Assembly: GCA_007115705.1 (NCBI GenBank)
Contig: QXEO01002115.1
Location: 5,346,951-5,410,950, forward strand
DNA from: Dactylis glomerata
Taxonomy: Eukaryota; Streptophyta; Magnoliopsida; Poales; Poaceae
Length of the DNA stretch: 64,000 bases
Direction: 5' to 3'
A program made the translations under genes and the position numbers. Below, piece after piece: positions 32,844-44,524 of the stretch; position 1 is the stretch's first letter; every line of letters begins with the position of its first letter. Below the pieces are notes generated by a model. That model did no database searches, was not told the origin of the DNA, and saw nothing but the letters and a program-made list of their open reading frames with translations.

Positions 32844-35800
32844 ATCTCCCCCATTTTGGTAATTGATGACAATCTCTTTGAGAGGGTTTATATAATGAAT
32901 TCAAAGAACTAAAATGGTTATACTAACATCAAATACTACAAAAGTATGTGATGTTAGTAAAACCACCATATATAGAGCAAACTCCCCCATAATCTATGCA
33001 CGTGTGAATGATCTTGATTTCATTGCATATATTGCCAACCAAGGTTGTTGGTGGAGTTTCCACTATATACTCAACCATGCAAAGCATGCATGCAAGGCAA
33101 ATGCTTAAGAACAAACCAAAGCATAAAAGCCAAATCCCTTTAAACCCTCGAAACTTCTCCCCCATTGGCATCCATTGCCAAAATGGGCAAAAAAATTAGA
33201 AGGCCAATATAGTGTGAGTTCCTCCAAAATGGTGTGCATATCCAAAAGAAATAAGTGAAGACACATGCACATATACAAAGACAAATATATGAAGGAAACC
33301 AAACTATATTGAGGATCAAAGATTGCAAAAAAATAAGATAACACGATAGATAAACTTCAACAAATGAAGAGAGCAATCAAACAATCCAAAGAACAAACTG
33401 AATAAAGATTTTATGATAAGATCGAAAAGGTGCTCTAAATAATATGAGGAAGCTCCCCAAGGTGTGTGCACAAAATATTCTATTGAGTTGAAGATAAGGT
33501 GCACACACATGGAATCATCACTCCCTCAATATTATTCAACACAAAATGATACCAAGTGACATTAAATACTATGCTAACCGCAAAATGGTGCTTTAAATGA
33601 AATGAGGAAGCTCCCCAAGGTACGTGCAAAAATTGGAATGTTTGTATTTGAATACAATTTGCACAACATGGAATCCTCACTCCCTCAATAACATTTAAAA
33701 CGCAACCATTTGCAAGAGATCATAGAGAAGAAATTAAGCTTAACACTTGCATCAAAGAAATGGTTGAGCAAAAAGTAAGGGATAACATATAAAAGGCTCA
33801 ACCAAGGAATGTGTGAGAGAAATGACACAACATATTATAAGACTAATACAAGGATTAGCATAGAGCATCCACATAGTCTTCAATGAATGATGTTGCTTAG
33901 CATTCCATCCCAACACATAAGGTTCAAATAAGATATCAAATAATGAGATATCATCTCTCATGTGTATAAGATTCTAAGTAGACAATATCACAAAGATAAT
34001 TATCACAAAGAACCATGTACACACAAAATAGATACTAAGAATAGAACATGATATCCAAAATGAAGGCATGCAATATACCAATGAGATTTTTGCTTTTAAA
34101 GCATGGCCAAAGGCTCAATTTATCTTATTGTATATTGACAAACTTCAACCACAAACATGTCAAAGACATCGCAAATATCAACAAGGGAAAGAAGATAGTT
34201 GTGATGCTTTGATAAAAACAACAAGTATCAAAATGAAGGATACCAAACGGAAGAAATAAATTTGCAATTTCATCAATATTGCACATGTGAGCTTATTGAG
34301 GAATTGATATGCAAAAAGATTGCTAAGTTGACATATATGGGATAGGAGAATCATGAGCATAATTTTTATATGTTCCCAATAATATGTCCTCATCTTAACT
34401 TGTTCACATTTGCAATAAAGAGGTTTCATTAGAATCCTTGCAAAAAGCACAATATTTGCAAATAAAGATTTTCAATGCCATAAAACAACCTACACAAGGT
34501 TGGATACTAGAGAAGTATGCATGAAGAAGATACTTGTTACCGAGATATAATGGTAGGATGTAGTAGATAGGAGTTCTTCAATAATCCTAGCTTGCCTCAA
34601 ATTATCATTTAGTCACCACTTCATCCTTATTATTGAGACAAGCACCAATATATCTCAATGTACCTAAAACAAAGTTCAAGTACAAGATGGTCCCCAAACT
34701 CATTGGGTCCAAAGTAGTTAGAAACTACAACATATAGGACAAACTCCACATAAATATGTGCATATATATATGAAATTGAATTTCATGCACATCTTAGCCG
34801 ATTTAGGATTTGATGGAGCTTCTCCTATATATTTGATCAAAGAAAGAAAAAGCATGCCATAAAGTATACATTTAGTAAATATGCATGCACAAGACTTTCT
34901 AGAGCCAAAGAAGATACAATTTGGACAAAACACCAAGAAGGACAAGCGAGCACACAAAATTGTGAAGCGACAAAAGGTTGTCCAAATTATATCAAAGAAT
35001 CAAATCAACACAAGATTGACTCCAAAGTTCAACTAGTGAACCAAGCAAAAGCCAATGAGCATAAAGTATAACTAAAACACACATGCTCAAAGACATATCT
35101 CATTTTAAGAGTAAGAAATAAATAATAAGGAATGAGATCACCAACTCCCAAAGAGAGCAAGGTTCAAACAAACAAACCAAACTCTCCACACTTTTTATGA
35201 TGGCACACTAAGTACCAAAAAGAAAAGATTTGTCTTCCAACAAAAAAACAATACCAATTGAAATAAGCACAAAGAGTGTGTTATAACAAATATAGGAGAG
35301 CTCCCCCAAGATTAGTGCATTATTTATGATTTTGCATTTGAATACAAAATGCACACAAGTGGGATCATCACATCTACCTACATATAAATAACACAAAACA
35401 AGTTCAACGAAATCAAATGGGATAACAAAAGTCATGGAAGACAATGGGAGCTAAAACAAATACATTTTTTGGCTAGAGATAAGGCAATTAAAACAAATAG
35501 CCAATGTAAAGATGATCAATATACATGTCCCACATGATATAGTACCAATTGTCCAAGAACAAGAGGTATTTGGATTTATTTCCCGGTGGTAGTTTACATA
35601 TAAATCTAAGATCATCTTCACAACAAAGAAGCATACGGAGAAGGATAAGAATTAATCACCATGCTAAAGAAGATATTCTTGATAGACTCAAATAGTTAAA
35701 CAATCATGCAAAGCAATGATTAAGATAACTTAAAGCAAATAGTTTTCCAACTTTGATGTAGCATTCCACATTTTAGGAAAACCCTATCAAGAAAGTATCT

Positions 35801-36539
35801 CACAAACAAGATCCAAAACAAGAGCAATAAAACAATTTGGCAACTTGGAATTTGTTTGAGAAAAACATGCCACATAGAAGCAAGATAATTTACAATATCA
35901 ACACTATGTGATACAACCTTAAATATACACATTATATTGGTTTGTAGTATGCACAAAGCATATTACTCCCCCATAATGTGATAAAACATTTATTTTTCAC
36001 AAGAGGCAAATAAAATCCAACAAGATGATTAATGGACATTAGAGAATTTGAATTTCTCATGAGAATGACATACCACATAGAGACTAGATAATCTTTAAAT
36101 ATCAACACTAAGTGGTATTCCTCATGTACACACATTTTTAGGATTGTGAAGTGCAAAGCATATCACTCCCCCAAAATGGGATGGTCCAGTAATCTCTCAT
36201 AAGAGCCAAGTAAGATAAAACGAGATGCAAAAGGCTCAACAAGAACAACCGTACATGGTGTGCAAACCAACATGCACATACTTGATTACTCAAAATGAAG
36301 CAAGTAGGAAGCACAACATATACAAACACATGCAAGATACAAAACCCAACACATGCAAAGGGGCGAGTAACTTTCAAGGTAGATAAGTTGAATACATGTT
36401 ACTGCAAGGAGGAACATTGGATATATGATAGAAATGAGATAATCCAAATGACTTGACTTGAGAAAATATAATTGATGAAGATCCCTTAATTCTTCATGAT
36501 ATAGCCAAGTCTCCAATGCCCTCCAACAACACCTATTGT
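32844..36539. repeat. Non-coding, repeat-built interior of the gag-only element
   Basis: No pol domain is visible on either strand. Diverged repeats recur: GAGGAAGCTCCCCAAGGT at 33450 and 33604, each followed by TGCACA, a spacer and TGGAATCNTCACTCCCTCAATA; a weaker copy lies near 35295. The 35740-36370 part is built of about three units of roughly 200 bp. Its function is unknown; packaging or structural RNA roles are possible. Confidence 0.7.
35740..36370. repeat. Tandem repeat of about 200-bp units
   Basis: Successive units share CCACATAGA(A)GC/ACTAGATAAT, ATCAACACTA(T/A)GTG and GCACAAAGCATAT(T/C)ACTCCCCC. Matching points are about 203 bp apart (for example 35868 and 36071, 35944 and 36148). 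Confidence 0.65.
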
Positions 36540-38753
36540 TCAAGTAATGGCTTGTTGGTCCCCAACCAAGTTGGGTCCTAAGAAGTTAGAAACAATAGGT
36601 TTGGCAACCCAAATGGTTCTTTTCTTGACACCACTTTGAGCACCAACAAATTTGGCAAACACATTGCCAACCTTATCCTTGCAAAGTGAATAAGCATCTT
36701 CAATTATGATAGGGTTGGATGAGTTACCACTAGTGCATGAAGAAGATAGGTGACCCTTCTCATGGCATATGTAGCAAGTTCTTTTCTTCACCTTCTTCTC
36801 ACTTGATTTCTCCACAAGGGGAGCATTAGCTTGATTTTTCTTGGGAAGTGACCTTTCTTCAACTTGAGGTTGAGCAAGGGCTTGAACTTGAGGCCGCTTC
36901 CCTTGTTGCTTCTCACTAAGTGCCTTTTTCTTCAAAGGGCAAGATCTAACATGGTGCCCTTCAATTTTGCACTTGAAGCAAACAATCTTGACCAAATTCT
37001 TGACTTGTTCTTGGCCCTTCTTCTTCTTGTATATTTTGGACTTCTTCTTGTTGTTAGAGATAAATCCAAGTCCACTCTTGTCATTGGGGGATTTTTGCAC
37101 ACTCAAGATCTTATTGAGTGTGGACTTCCCTTCATGACGTTTTTCCAAGTCTTTCTTCAACAAAGTAACTTGGGCCTTGAGCTCTTTGATTTCCTCTACA
37201 TGGTTAGTGACAACACAAGTACTAGTGGAAGTAGAAGCTACATTGTTAGAGCAACAAGGCAAGGAGGGTAATTCATCACTAGATGTAGAAATAGTATGAG
37301 TGGATGAATTACTAGTACTAGCACATGGCAATATTGCATTTTGGGAAATAGTGCTAGTGCCCACATGAGGCTCACAAGATGTTACCTTTGTAGATATAGC
37401 CTCATGAGCTAACTTTAGGCGAGCATGGGACACTAGAAGATCCTCATTAGAGCTAGATAGCTTTTCATGAATTTCTTCCAATTTCCCATACTTGCTAGTT
37501 AGCAATTCAAGTTGAGCCCTTAGCTCAACATTCTCCTTCAAAATAGATGCTTCACAAGAAGTAGAGTTAGTAGCACATGCATCATTATCATTATGAATGG
37601 GAGAAGACAACTTGGCAAGAGCGAGGTCACGTTCTTTAGTGAGTTTAGAAATAATTTCATTACATGACTCCTCAATGGATTCAAGCTTCTCCTCAAGAGA
37701 AACCCGAAGCTCTTGCTCTTCCTCTAGAGCATATTTTAAATCATGGATATCATTGGCATACTCACGCTCAAGAGAAAACATTTTATCAATTTGTTCTTCC
37801 TTCATCTCAATGAGTTTTGTGCTCTCAATAGCACAACTCATGATTTCAAAGAAGTTGGGCAAAACATTTTTATGGTTATGCAAAGCATCAAAGACCACCT
37901 TACCCTTCTTGTTTAAATACTCAATATAGTCTTCTTCATTTTCCTCATCCTCACCATTGTCCTCAACATCATTATGATTTGAAGACCTAGCCATAAGGCA
38001 TATGTGGGAACCGTGAGAAGAGGAAGATGAAGAAATACATGAAGCTCCATTCAAGACCTTGTCTTGGCCCAAAGACTCTTCGGATTCCTCTATATGGTTA
38101 GCATCACAAATACTAGAGGAAATAGAAGCATTTGTATCATGGCAACAAGACAAAGCAAGCATATCATCATGAGATTTATTCGAGAAATTTACACATGATA
38201 TGCAAGGACTATCAACACAAGCATGTAAAACATTTATGGGGCTACAAGTGTTTAAGTCCAAAGATGAAGCATTGCAATGAGATAGAGATGAAGGATCATC
38301 AAAAGTAAGCATACTATCACCATTGCAAGTTTCATCACCACTCACCATATCATTACCTTGTGTCTTGCCACACTTTGGTGAAGTGGATGAAAGTTCATTG
38401 CGGCCGAAAGTGGAAGAAATACAATCATCCTCAATAATCTTGGACACACCATATTTTTCTTGAAGCTTTGTCCATATATCATGAGCGCTCCGAAAAGGCG
38501 TGATGGAGAAGGTAACTACATCGCTCAAAGCATTAACAATCACATGAGTAGCTTGAGCATTGAGATACAAGTTTTTCTCATCCTCTAAAGATAGATTTTG
38601 AGTATCCTTTGGAGGAGAAAAACCCGCATATACAATTCGCTCCATAGATGGGTCCATGACCCGAAAATAATCAAGCATGTGAATTTTCCAAGTATCATAA
38701 TTTGTGCCATCAAATATAGAAGTGTTATTGTGCACTAATCCCCTAGCCGACAT
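36540..38753 (-). CDS. Gag-like protein of the non-autonomous element (737 aa)
   Basis: This is the only intact large frame in the element. From ATG 38753 it starts MSARGLVHNNTSIFDGTNY, the DUF4219/UBN2 gag start, followed by ITPFRSAHDIWTKLQEKYG near residue 95-115. A long acidic, Ser/Cys-rich middle comes next, with Glu/Leu-rich stretches (about 310-460) likely to be coiled coil. Two zinc knuckles near the C-terminus, CFKCKIEGHHVRSC and CYICHEKGHLSSSC, should bind the element's RNA. It ends at 36540 without protease or RT. Gag of this type forms the virus-like particle. The intact frame in a non-autonomous element suggests recent mobility using a partner's pol. Confidence 0.85.
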   Translation of the reverse strand: MSARGLVHNNTSIFDGTNYDTWKIHMLDYFRVMDPSMERIVYAGFSPPKDTQNLSLEDEKNLYLNAQATHVIVNALSDVVTFSITPFRSAHDIWTKLQEKYGVSKIIEDDCISSTFGRNELSSTSPKCGKTQGNDMVSGDETCNGDSMLTFDDPSSLSHCNASSLDLNTCSPINVLHACVDSPCISCVNFSNKSHDDMLALSCCHDTNASISSSICDANHIEESEESLGQDKVLNGASCISSSSSSHGSHICLMARSSNHNDVEDNGEDEENEEDYIEYLNKKGKVVFDALHNHKNVLPNFFEIMSCAIESTKLIEMKEEQIDKMFSLEREYANDIHDLKYALEEEQELRVSLEEKLESIEESCNEIISKLTKERDLALAKLSSPIHNDNDACATNSTSCEASILKENVELRAQLELLTSKYGKLEEIHEKLSSSNEDLLVSHARLKLAHEAISTKVTSCEPHVGTSTISQNAILPCASTSNSSTHTISTSSDELPSLPCCSNNVASTSTSTCVVTNHVEEIKELKAQVTLLKKDLEKRHEGKSTLNKILSVQKSPNDKSGLGFISNNKKKSKIYKKKKGQEQVKNLVKIVCFKCKIEGHHVRSCPLKKKALSEKQQGKRPQVQALAQPQVEERSLPKKNQANAPLVEKSSEKKVKKRTCYICHEKGHLSSSCTSGNSSNPIIIEDAYSLCKDKVGNVFAKFVGAQSGVKKRTIWVAKPIVSNFLGPNLVGDQQAIT

Positions 38754-38807
38754 CTTTGCTCTCAAGGCGGTGAAGCCTAAAATGAGAGACCGGGCTCTGA
38801 TACCAAT

Positions 38808-41016
38808 TGAAAGGACACAGATGTCACCTAGAGGGGGGGGGGTGAATAGGCGATATCAAATTTTACGAATGGCTTGAACAAAAGCGGAATTAAACTAGCG
38901 TTTATTTTGTCAAGCACATAAAACCTAAATAAACTAGGCTCACCTATGTGCACCAACAACTTATGCTAAGAAATACAAGTAACAAGGTGATAGCAAGATA
39001 TATGACTTCAAGCACGAAGGCTATCACAATGTAAAGTGCATAAGTAAAGAGCTCGGGTATAGAAATAACCGAGGCACACGGAGACGATGATGTATTCCCG
39101 AGTTCCTCCCTTGAAAGGGAGTACGTCTCGTTGGAGGGGTGTGGTATCGCCACAAAGGCCTAACCAACGCCACAAAGGCCTCACCCTATTCTCCGGTGTG
39201 AGCTTGCGCCACAAAGGCCTAGCTCACTCTTCCACTAAGGGGTTCCTCAAGGCGGAACCGGGCCTTTACACAAAGCTTGGGGCACGCATCCACAACTTAA
39301 TTGGAGGCTCCCAAGAATAGCCACCAAGGCACCACAAAGCCACAAAGCCGTCTAGGGTTCCAAGAACCCAAGAGTAATAAGCTCACAAACTTTCACTTAC
39401 TCGAATCTCCGGGGAGAACTCAAACCGATGCAACTTATGCAATGGCAAGAGCACACAAGGTGCTCAAATCCTTCTCACCCAAATTTCACCAAAGCAACTA
39501 ATGCTATGGAGAGATATGAGAGGAAGAACAAAGGAAATCCACAAAGAACTCCAAGATCTAGATTGACTATGTTCCCCTCACTTAGAGGAGAGATGAATTG
39601 GTAGAAATATAGATCTAGATCTCCTCTCCCTTTTCCCTCAAAAATATCCAAGAATCATGGGAGGAATGGAGGAGGAAGGGCAAGCTTGCAAAGTCAACAA
39701 TGGAGGAGAGAGAATCCCAATTCGTGCACAGCCCAAGGAGGAAGAAGGGGTATTTATACCCCCCACGAAATATGGCCGTTGCAGGACTTGGAGGGGCGGA
39801 TTATCCGGCCAAAATATGGCCGGAATATCCGGCTGGCCGGATTATCCGGCCCCCAGGCCGGATTATCCGCCCCCTATACTGGGTGACGCCGAGCAAAGTC
39901 CTTAGCAGAAATTCCGAAACGAAATTTTCGCCCCCAGGCCGGATAATCCGCCCCCCCCCTGGCCGGAATATCCGCCCCCCTTACTGGGTGACGCCGAGCA
40001 GAAACTGCAATACGAAAACGGTGATAACTTTTTCATCCGGACTCCGTTTTCGATGATCTTGGACTCGTTGGAATCACCACAACGAGCTCTACAACTTCAT
40101 CCATAGAAACATCATAGTCCAACAAGGGAGTATAAAACCAAATGATGAAAGGTTTGACCTCTCTTTGAAGACAAATCGGTAAAACCTCCAAACATCAAAA
40201 ACGCAATAAGAGTTTCATGCAAAATCTGTTTTTGATGAGCTAGAGCTTGTCATGGAAATAACCACAAGCTCTAAAACCTCACATGGATAAAACCCAAATG
40301 AGAACCAAGAAAGATGATGCCAAGTATGCAAAGGTTTGAGCTCCCTCCGAACGATACAATTAAGTTACTCACTCGAGAGCCCCTCTTGATAGTACGGCAA
40401 CCGATCCTATAACCCGGTCTCACAACTAACACCATGAGACCGGTAAGAAAGAAACCCTAACACTATCATACCTTTGCCTTGAGCATTCCACTTGAGGTGG
40501 ATAATGACGATCTTGATCTTCTCAAGTTGGACCACCTTTCTTGATTGAACTTGCTTGGTGAAGTCTTGCGGATTGCTCCCCCATACTCCACTATGGAAGA
40601 GACTCTCTTTAAACATATCTTCACATATCCATGATCACAATATAGATGGCAAGCTTCAAGCATATGTTCTCTTCTAGTTGCTCATCTTGAAGTTGCGCTT
40701 TGACTTGATCAATCCTCGAATCAATTCTTCTTTCTCCATAATGATGGTGTCTTGAGGATACACAAGAGAGCTCACTCAATCTTATTATTCAAGACACACT
40801 TGACATAAGCTCAACTCCCTTAAGACCAATCTTTGGATCACTCCTTGAATAACACCTTGGTTAACACATAATCTTCTTCTTACAACCTTGACTCCAACAA
40901 ATGGTTCAAGCATTGTCTATGGACAAGTCCTACACATATAACTCAATGCAACCATTAGTCCATAGGGATTGTCATTAATTACCAAAACCACACATGGGGC
41001 TCAATATGATCTTTCA
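38808..41016 (-). repeat. 5' LTR of the gag-only element
   Basis: 2,209 bp, nearly identical to 30637-32843. It includes one longer C run (near 39951-39959), which accounts for part of the length difference. The primer site lies 2 bp inside the element. Confidence 0.92.
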
Positions 41017-41021
41017 AGAAG

Positions 41022-43254
41022 AAGAAGACATATCAGAAGAAGAAGAAGAAGGGACATCAGGAGGAGGATCTGAAACATGAGTGCGACGAGAATAATGAAA
41101 GGGAAAAGGAGACAACGGTGAGGTGGGTGGAGGATCAAAAGAAGAAAGAGGAGAACTGGGTGGGGAGGAGGACAACGGAGTCGAAGAGGATGGCGTCGGG
41201 GACGAAGAGGGCGCAGCAGAACGAGGTCCAGGAGGAGGGACAATAGGGACAGAAGGAGGTGCATCAGGAAACAGAAGAAAGGAGATATCATCCACCGGGT
41301 AGGTACCAGAGGTGGGGCGGGGGTAGAAGGGACGCGTCTCATCAAACGTGACGTCACGAGAGATGCGCATCCGACGACCAACAGGGTCCCAACAGCGATA
41401 GCCCTTATGCTCATCACTGTAGCCGAGAAAAACACACTCAACAGACTGAGCGGTCAGTTTGGTGCGTTCACGAGGAGGGAGAAGAACATAGCAAACGCAA
41501 CCAAACGAACGAAGAGTCGAGTAGTCTGGAGAACCACCAGAGAGACGCTCGAGAGGGATGCCACCCTGGAGGGCAGCAGAAGGCTGGATGTTAATGAGGT
41601 AAGTCGATGTAGCGACAGCCTCAGCCCAGAAATGCGGCGGAAGAGAAGAAGCAATCATCATAGCACGGGTGGTCTCAAGAATATGACGATGCTTACGCTC
41701 GGCGACACCATTTTGAGCATGCGCACCGGGACAAGAAAACTGAGCAAGAGTGCCCTGCTCAGCAAGAACACCACGCAGGTGCTGAGAGATATACTCACCA
41801 GCAGAATCAGCACGAAACACACGAATGGGCGAGGAATACTGAGTGCGGACCATGGCCGCAAAGCGCTGATAAATAGAGAGCACCTCACTGCGAGAGCGCA
41901 TAAAAAACAACCAGGTGTACCGTGAAAAATCATCAATGAATAAAATATAGTAGCGATGGCCCCCTTCTGAACCAAAGGGAGCCGGACCCCAAACATCTGA
42001 ATGAACTAAATCAAAAGGTCGCTGAGATACAGACACACTGGTAGGATAGGGAAGCTGAATCTGTTTGCCTAACCTACAACCCTGGCAGTTCAAAGACACA
42101 TCTCCTGAGACAGACCCCAGAAGACCACGATGGACTAAAGACGATAAACGGGAGCCACAAAGGTGACCCAGCCGATGATGCCACTGCTGAAAAGAGCCAG
42201 TGACTGAAGCAGCAACCGCAGGAGAACTGGCCGATGAAGAGGCAGCGGAAGAAACACGAAGCCAGTCTAACGCCCAGAGCCCTGGAGACTCACGGCTGCG
42301 AGGGCCAGCTCCAACCAGGGCCTGTGTGCGGCGGTCCTGAACAGCACAAGAATCAGCGTCAAGAATGACGCGACAACCAGAATCAGTAAGCTGACTAGCA
42401 GAAAAAAGATTCATCTTAAGGCTAGGAACATGAGAAACATCAGGAACAGAAAAAGAGGAAGTAGAGAGGGTGCCTCGACTGGAAACAGGAAGAGAGGTAC
42501 CATCAGCCGTGATAACACGGACAGGAGAAACAAGAGAACGAAGAGCAGAAAGAATAGAAGACACAGAGGTCATATGAAAGGAAGCTCCAGAATCCAGATA
42601 CCACGGGGACATACCTGACTGTGCAGAAGATGGTGGTCGCGCGGTGCCAGAAGAAGTAGACACAGGACCAGCAATGCCTGACGAGGAAGAGCCTGTAGTA
42701 GCGAGCAGACTGCGAATACCCCGAAGAATGTCCTGCTCCGAAAGTGCAACTGCAGAAGATCCTGAAGAACCAGCCTGCTGACGAGCGTGGGACTGCGGAC
42801 GTAAACTGGGATCCCTCCTCCAGCAGCTAGAGATATCTTGGCCAGACCTGCCACAGTAGGAGCAGGGAGGACGAGGATTGCGGTTCTGACCGCGAGGCTG
42901 CTGAGACTGACTCTGGCCCTGGACCGGAGGAGTAGAGAGTATCGGCGGCCCTGGAGACCGCAACGGAGCCGACGGCACAGGAGGACCACGAGCAGCAAGT
43001 ACAGAGGGAACCTCAAGAAGACCAGCACCACGAAGACGAGTCTCCTCAGCACGAAGCTCAGACAGCACCTCAGAGAGCGGGACACGACCACGAGCAAGTA
43101 GCTGGGCGCGACGAGGCTCGAACTCCTTACGGAGCCGGGACAAGAACTCATAGACACGCTGAAACTCCAGATCAGCGCGCACAGTCAGACAGCAGGCACA
43201 AGTGGCACACACAGCTGTACGAAGAGAATCGAGCTGGCGCCAGATAGCAGCACT
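41022..43254 (-). pseudogene. Copia gag C-terminus, protease and integrase
   Basis: The minus-strand frame follows directly after the gag TAG. It includes a Pro/Gln/Ser-rich gag tail with CSYCGRSGQDISSC, an altered zinc knuckle that lacks the His. Protease WYLDSGASFHMT is at about residue 200-211 of the open part. The GAG-pre-integrase segment WHHRLGHLCG...CQGCRLGKQ and the integrase core follow, with FDLVHSDVWGP, FRADSAGEY and NGVAERKHRHI giving the D, D and E residues. It is cut at 41021 by the nested element and continues at 30636. The protein would be made as one polyprotein in the particle. Confidence 0.87.
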
Positions 43255-43806
43255 CTAAGTGTAGAACTCATCAATGGTAGAATCACCCTGCTGAAGAGCA
43301 TGCTCCTGGCGAACAACAGACAGGTAAAGAGCATCCCCAGACGGCTGATAGCGCTGACGAAGAAAGGCCCACTGAGCAGCAACAGTGGGAAGACCCATGA
43401 ACTCAGCAGCATACTGAGGCAGAACACTGGAAGTAAGAACAGCAGCAGCACGAGCATCCTCATCAATCCACTGAGTGTAGTCAGTCAGAGCCAGCCGGTA
43501 GGTCGCAAGAGCGTCAGAATACTCCTGGACCTGCCGGTCATACTCAGCCAGAGCAGTAGCATCAGTACTCTTGGCTGCATCCTTGTCCTCCTGAGTAGCA
43601 TCGGGGGCAAGGGCAACAGGCGTCGGTGGAATAGGCGCCGTAGGAGCAGTGGGGCGCGGCGGACAGGGGACCTCGCCGGAAAGCACACCCCAAAGACGGA
43701 GACCGCGCATGTGGACGCGCATAAAGGCGGCGAAATCAGGGTAATTCGCGCCATCAAAAATCACCGGGCAGCGAGGAATCGCTACATAGCCCGACGAGGA
43801 AGACAT
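43255..43806 (-). pseudogene. Copia gag N-terminal part
   Basis: ATG at 43806. The frame begins MSSSSGYVAIPRCPVIFDG and shows the gag pattern FAAFMRVHMRGLRLWGVL, ending in AAQWAFLRQRYQPSGDALYL and DEFYT. A TAG (43255-43257) stops it in frame with the following protease-integrase frame; Gln is expected there. Upstream, at 43818-43840, a T-run marks the leader. Without the stop, gag-pol would be one frame. Confidence 0.85.
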
Positions 43807-44440
43807 ATCTCTCTCTCTTTTTTTTTTTTTTTTTTGGAATCAGAGAACACAAGCCGGGCCGATCGAAGGATTCAGAAGCGAATCGAGGCCGACGGGGCAG
43901 AGATCGAGCAAGACCGATGGGGCAGGGATCAATTCCCTGCAGGAACGGAGAGCAAGAGCGGAGACTTGGGCCGACGGGCAAGCAGGGCGGAGCAGCGGAG
44001 CAGAGACTGGCGGTCAGGGCGGAGGCGTTGACCCGGGCGGCTGGGCGGTCGGCTCGATCCGATCCGGGAAGCGGGCGGAGCTGCGGGATCGGCCGGTCGG
44101 GCGGGCCAAGGAGGCGGGCGGCCGCTTCAGACCCTGGGCTGGCGGTGGCGGTCGAGTCTGCAGGGACCGGGGGCGGATCGACTGGGCAGGGGCGGTCCAG
44201 GCAGCAGGACCGAATCCGGTCGGGATCCCAGGCGAGATCCAGGACGGGACGAGGACGGGACGAGGCACGGGCGGGGCCGGTCGTGATCGAAGACGAGAAG
44301 AGGGAGAGCTTCACGAGGCCGGACGGGAACCGGCTAGATGCGAAGAAAAGGCGGCGGCAGCGACCGGACGCGGCAGCAGGAGGCCGGGGCGGGCGGCGGC
44401 TGCGGCTACGAGAAGAGGAGCAACCTAGGCTCTGATACCA
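43807..44440 (-). other. Copia 5' leader and primer binding site
   Basis: A GC-rich, non-coding leader of about 630 bp lies between gag and the 5' LTR. TGGTATCAGAGCC (44428-44440, minus) directly follows the LTR and matches the initiator-Met tRNA 3' end. The GCGGGCGGCGGCTGCGG stretch resembles one in the 28613-28872 segment. Confidence 0.75.
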
Positions 44441-44524
44441 TGTTAAGGTTCATGCACTAGCCACTTGAACCAAAAGTCCGAACTGATGGAAAGGGCTAGT
44501 ACAATCTACTTATACACTTCAACA
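44441..44524 (-). repeat. Outer 84-bp LTR of the composite element (right, 5' LTR)
   Basis: Identical to 28529-28612 over all 84 positions by eye. It is followed on the right by the GCTGG duplication (44525-44529) and by gypsy pol. Confidence 0.88.

Larger units (their letters stand above)
30637..41016 (-). mobile_element. Young non-autonomous gag-only LTR retrotransposon (10.4 kb)
   Basis: LTRs of 2,207 bp (30637-32843) and 2,209 bp (38808-41016) begin TGAAAGATC and end GTCCTTTCA on the minus strand. AGAAG duplications flank them (30632-30636 and 41017-41021). The primer site TGGTATCAGAGCC is at 38793-38805 and the purine tract AAAATGGGGGAGAT abuts the 3' LTR. Inside is one large gag frame; 3.7 kb of repeat-rich DNA fills the usual pol position. 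I counted about nine LTR differences (about 0.4%), so it is recent. It needs RT and integrase from another element. Confidence 0.9.
28529..44524 (-). mobile_element. Composite copia retrotransposon with SMART-like 84-bp LTRs
   Basis: Identical 84-bp LTRs (28529-28612 and 44441-44524) flank the unit, with GCTGG duplications outside. Reading the minus strand: LTR, primer site, GC-rich leader, gag, protease, integrase, RT, RNase H, purine tract, a different 131-bp LTR (28873-29003), a second primer site, a second GC-rich segment, a second purine tract and the closing 84-bp LTR. So a full copia coding region and a miniature non-coding unit share one pair of outer LTRs. A 10.4-kb element is nested at 30637-41016. 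Confidence 0.78.
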
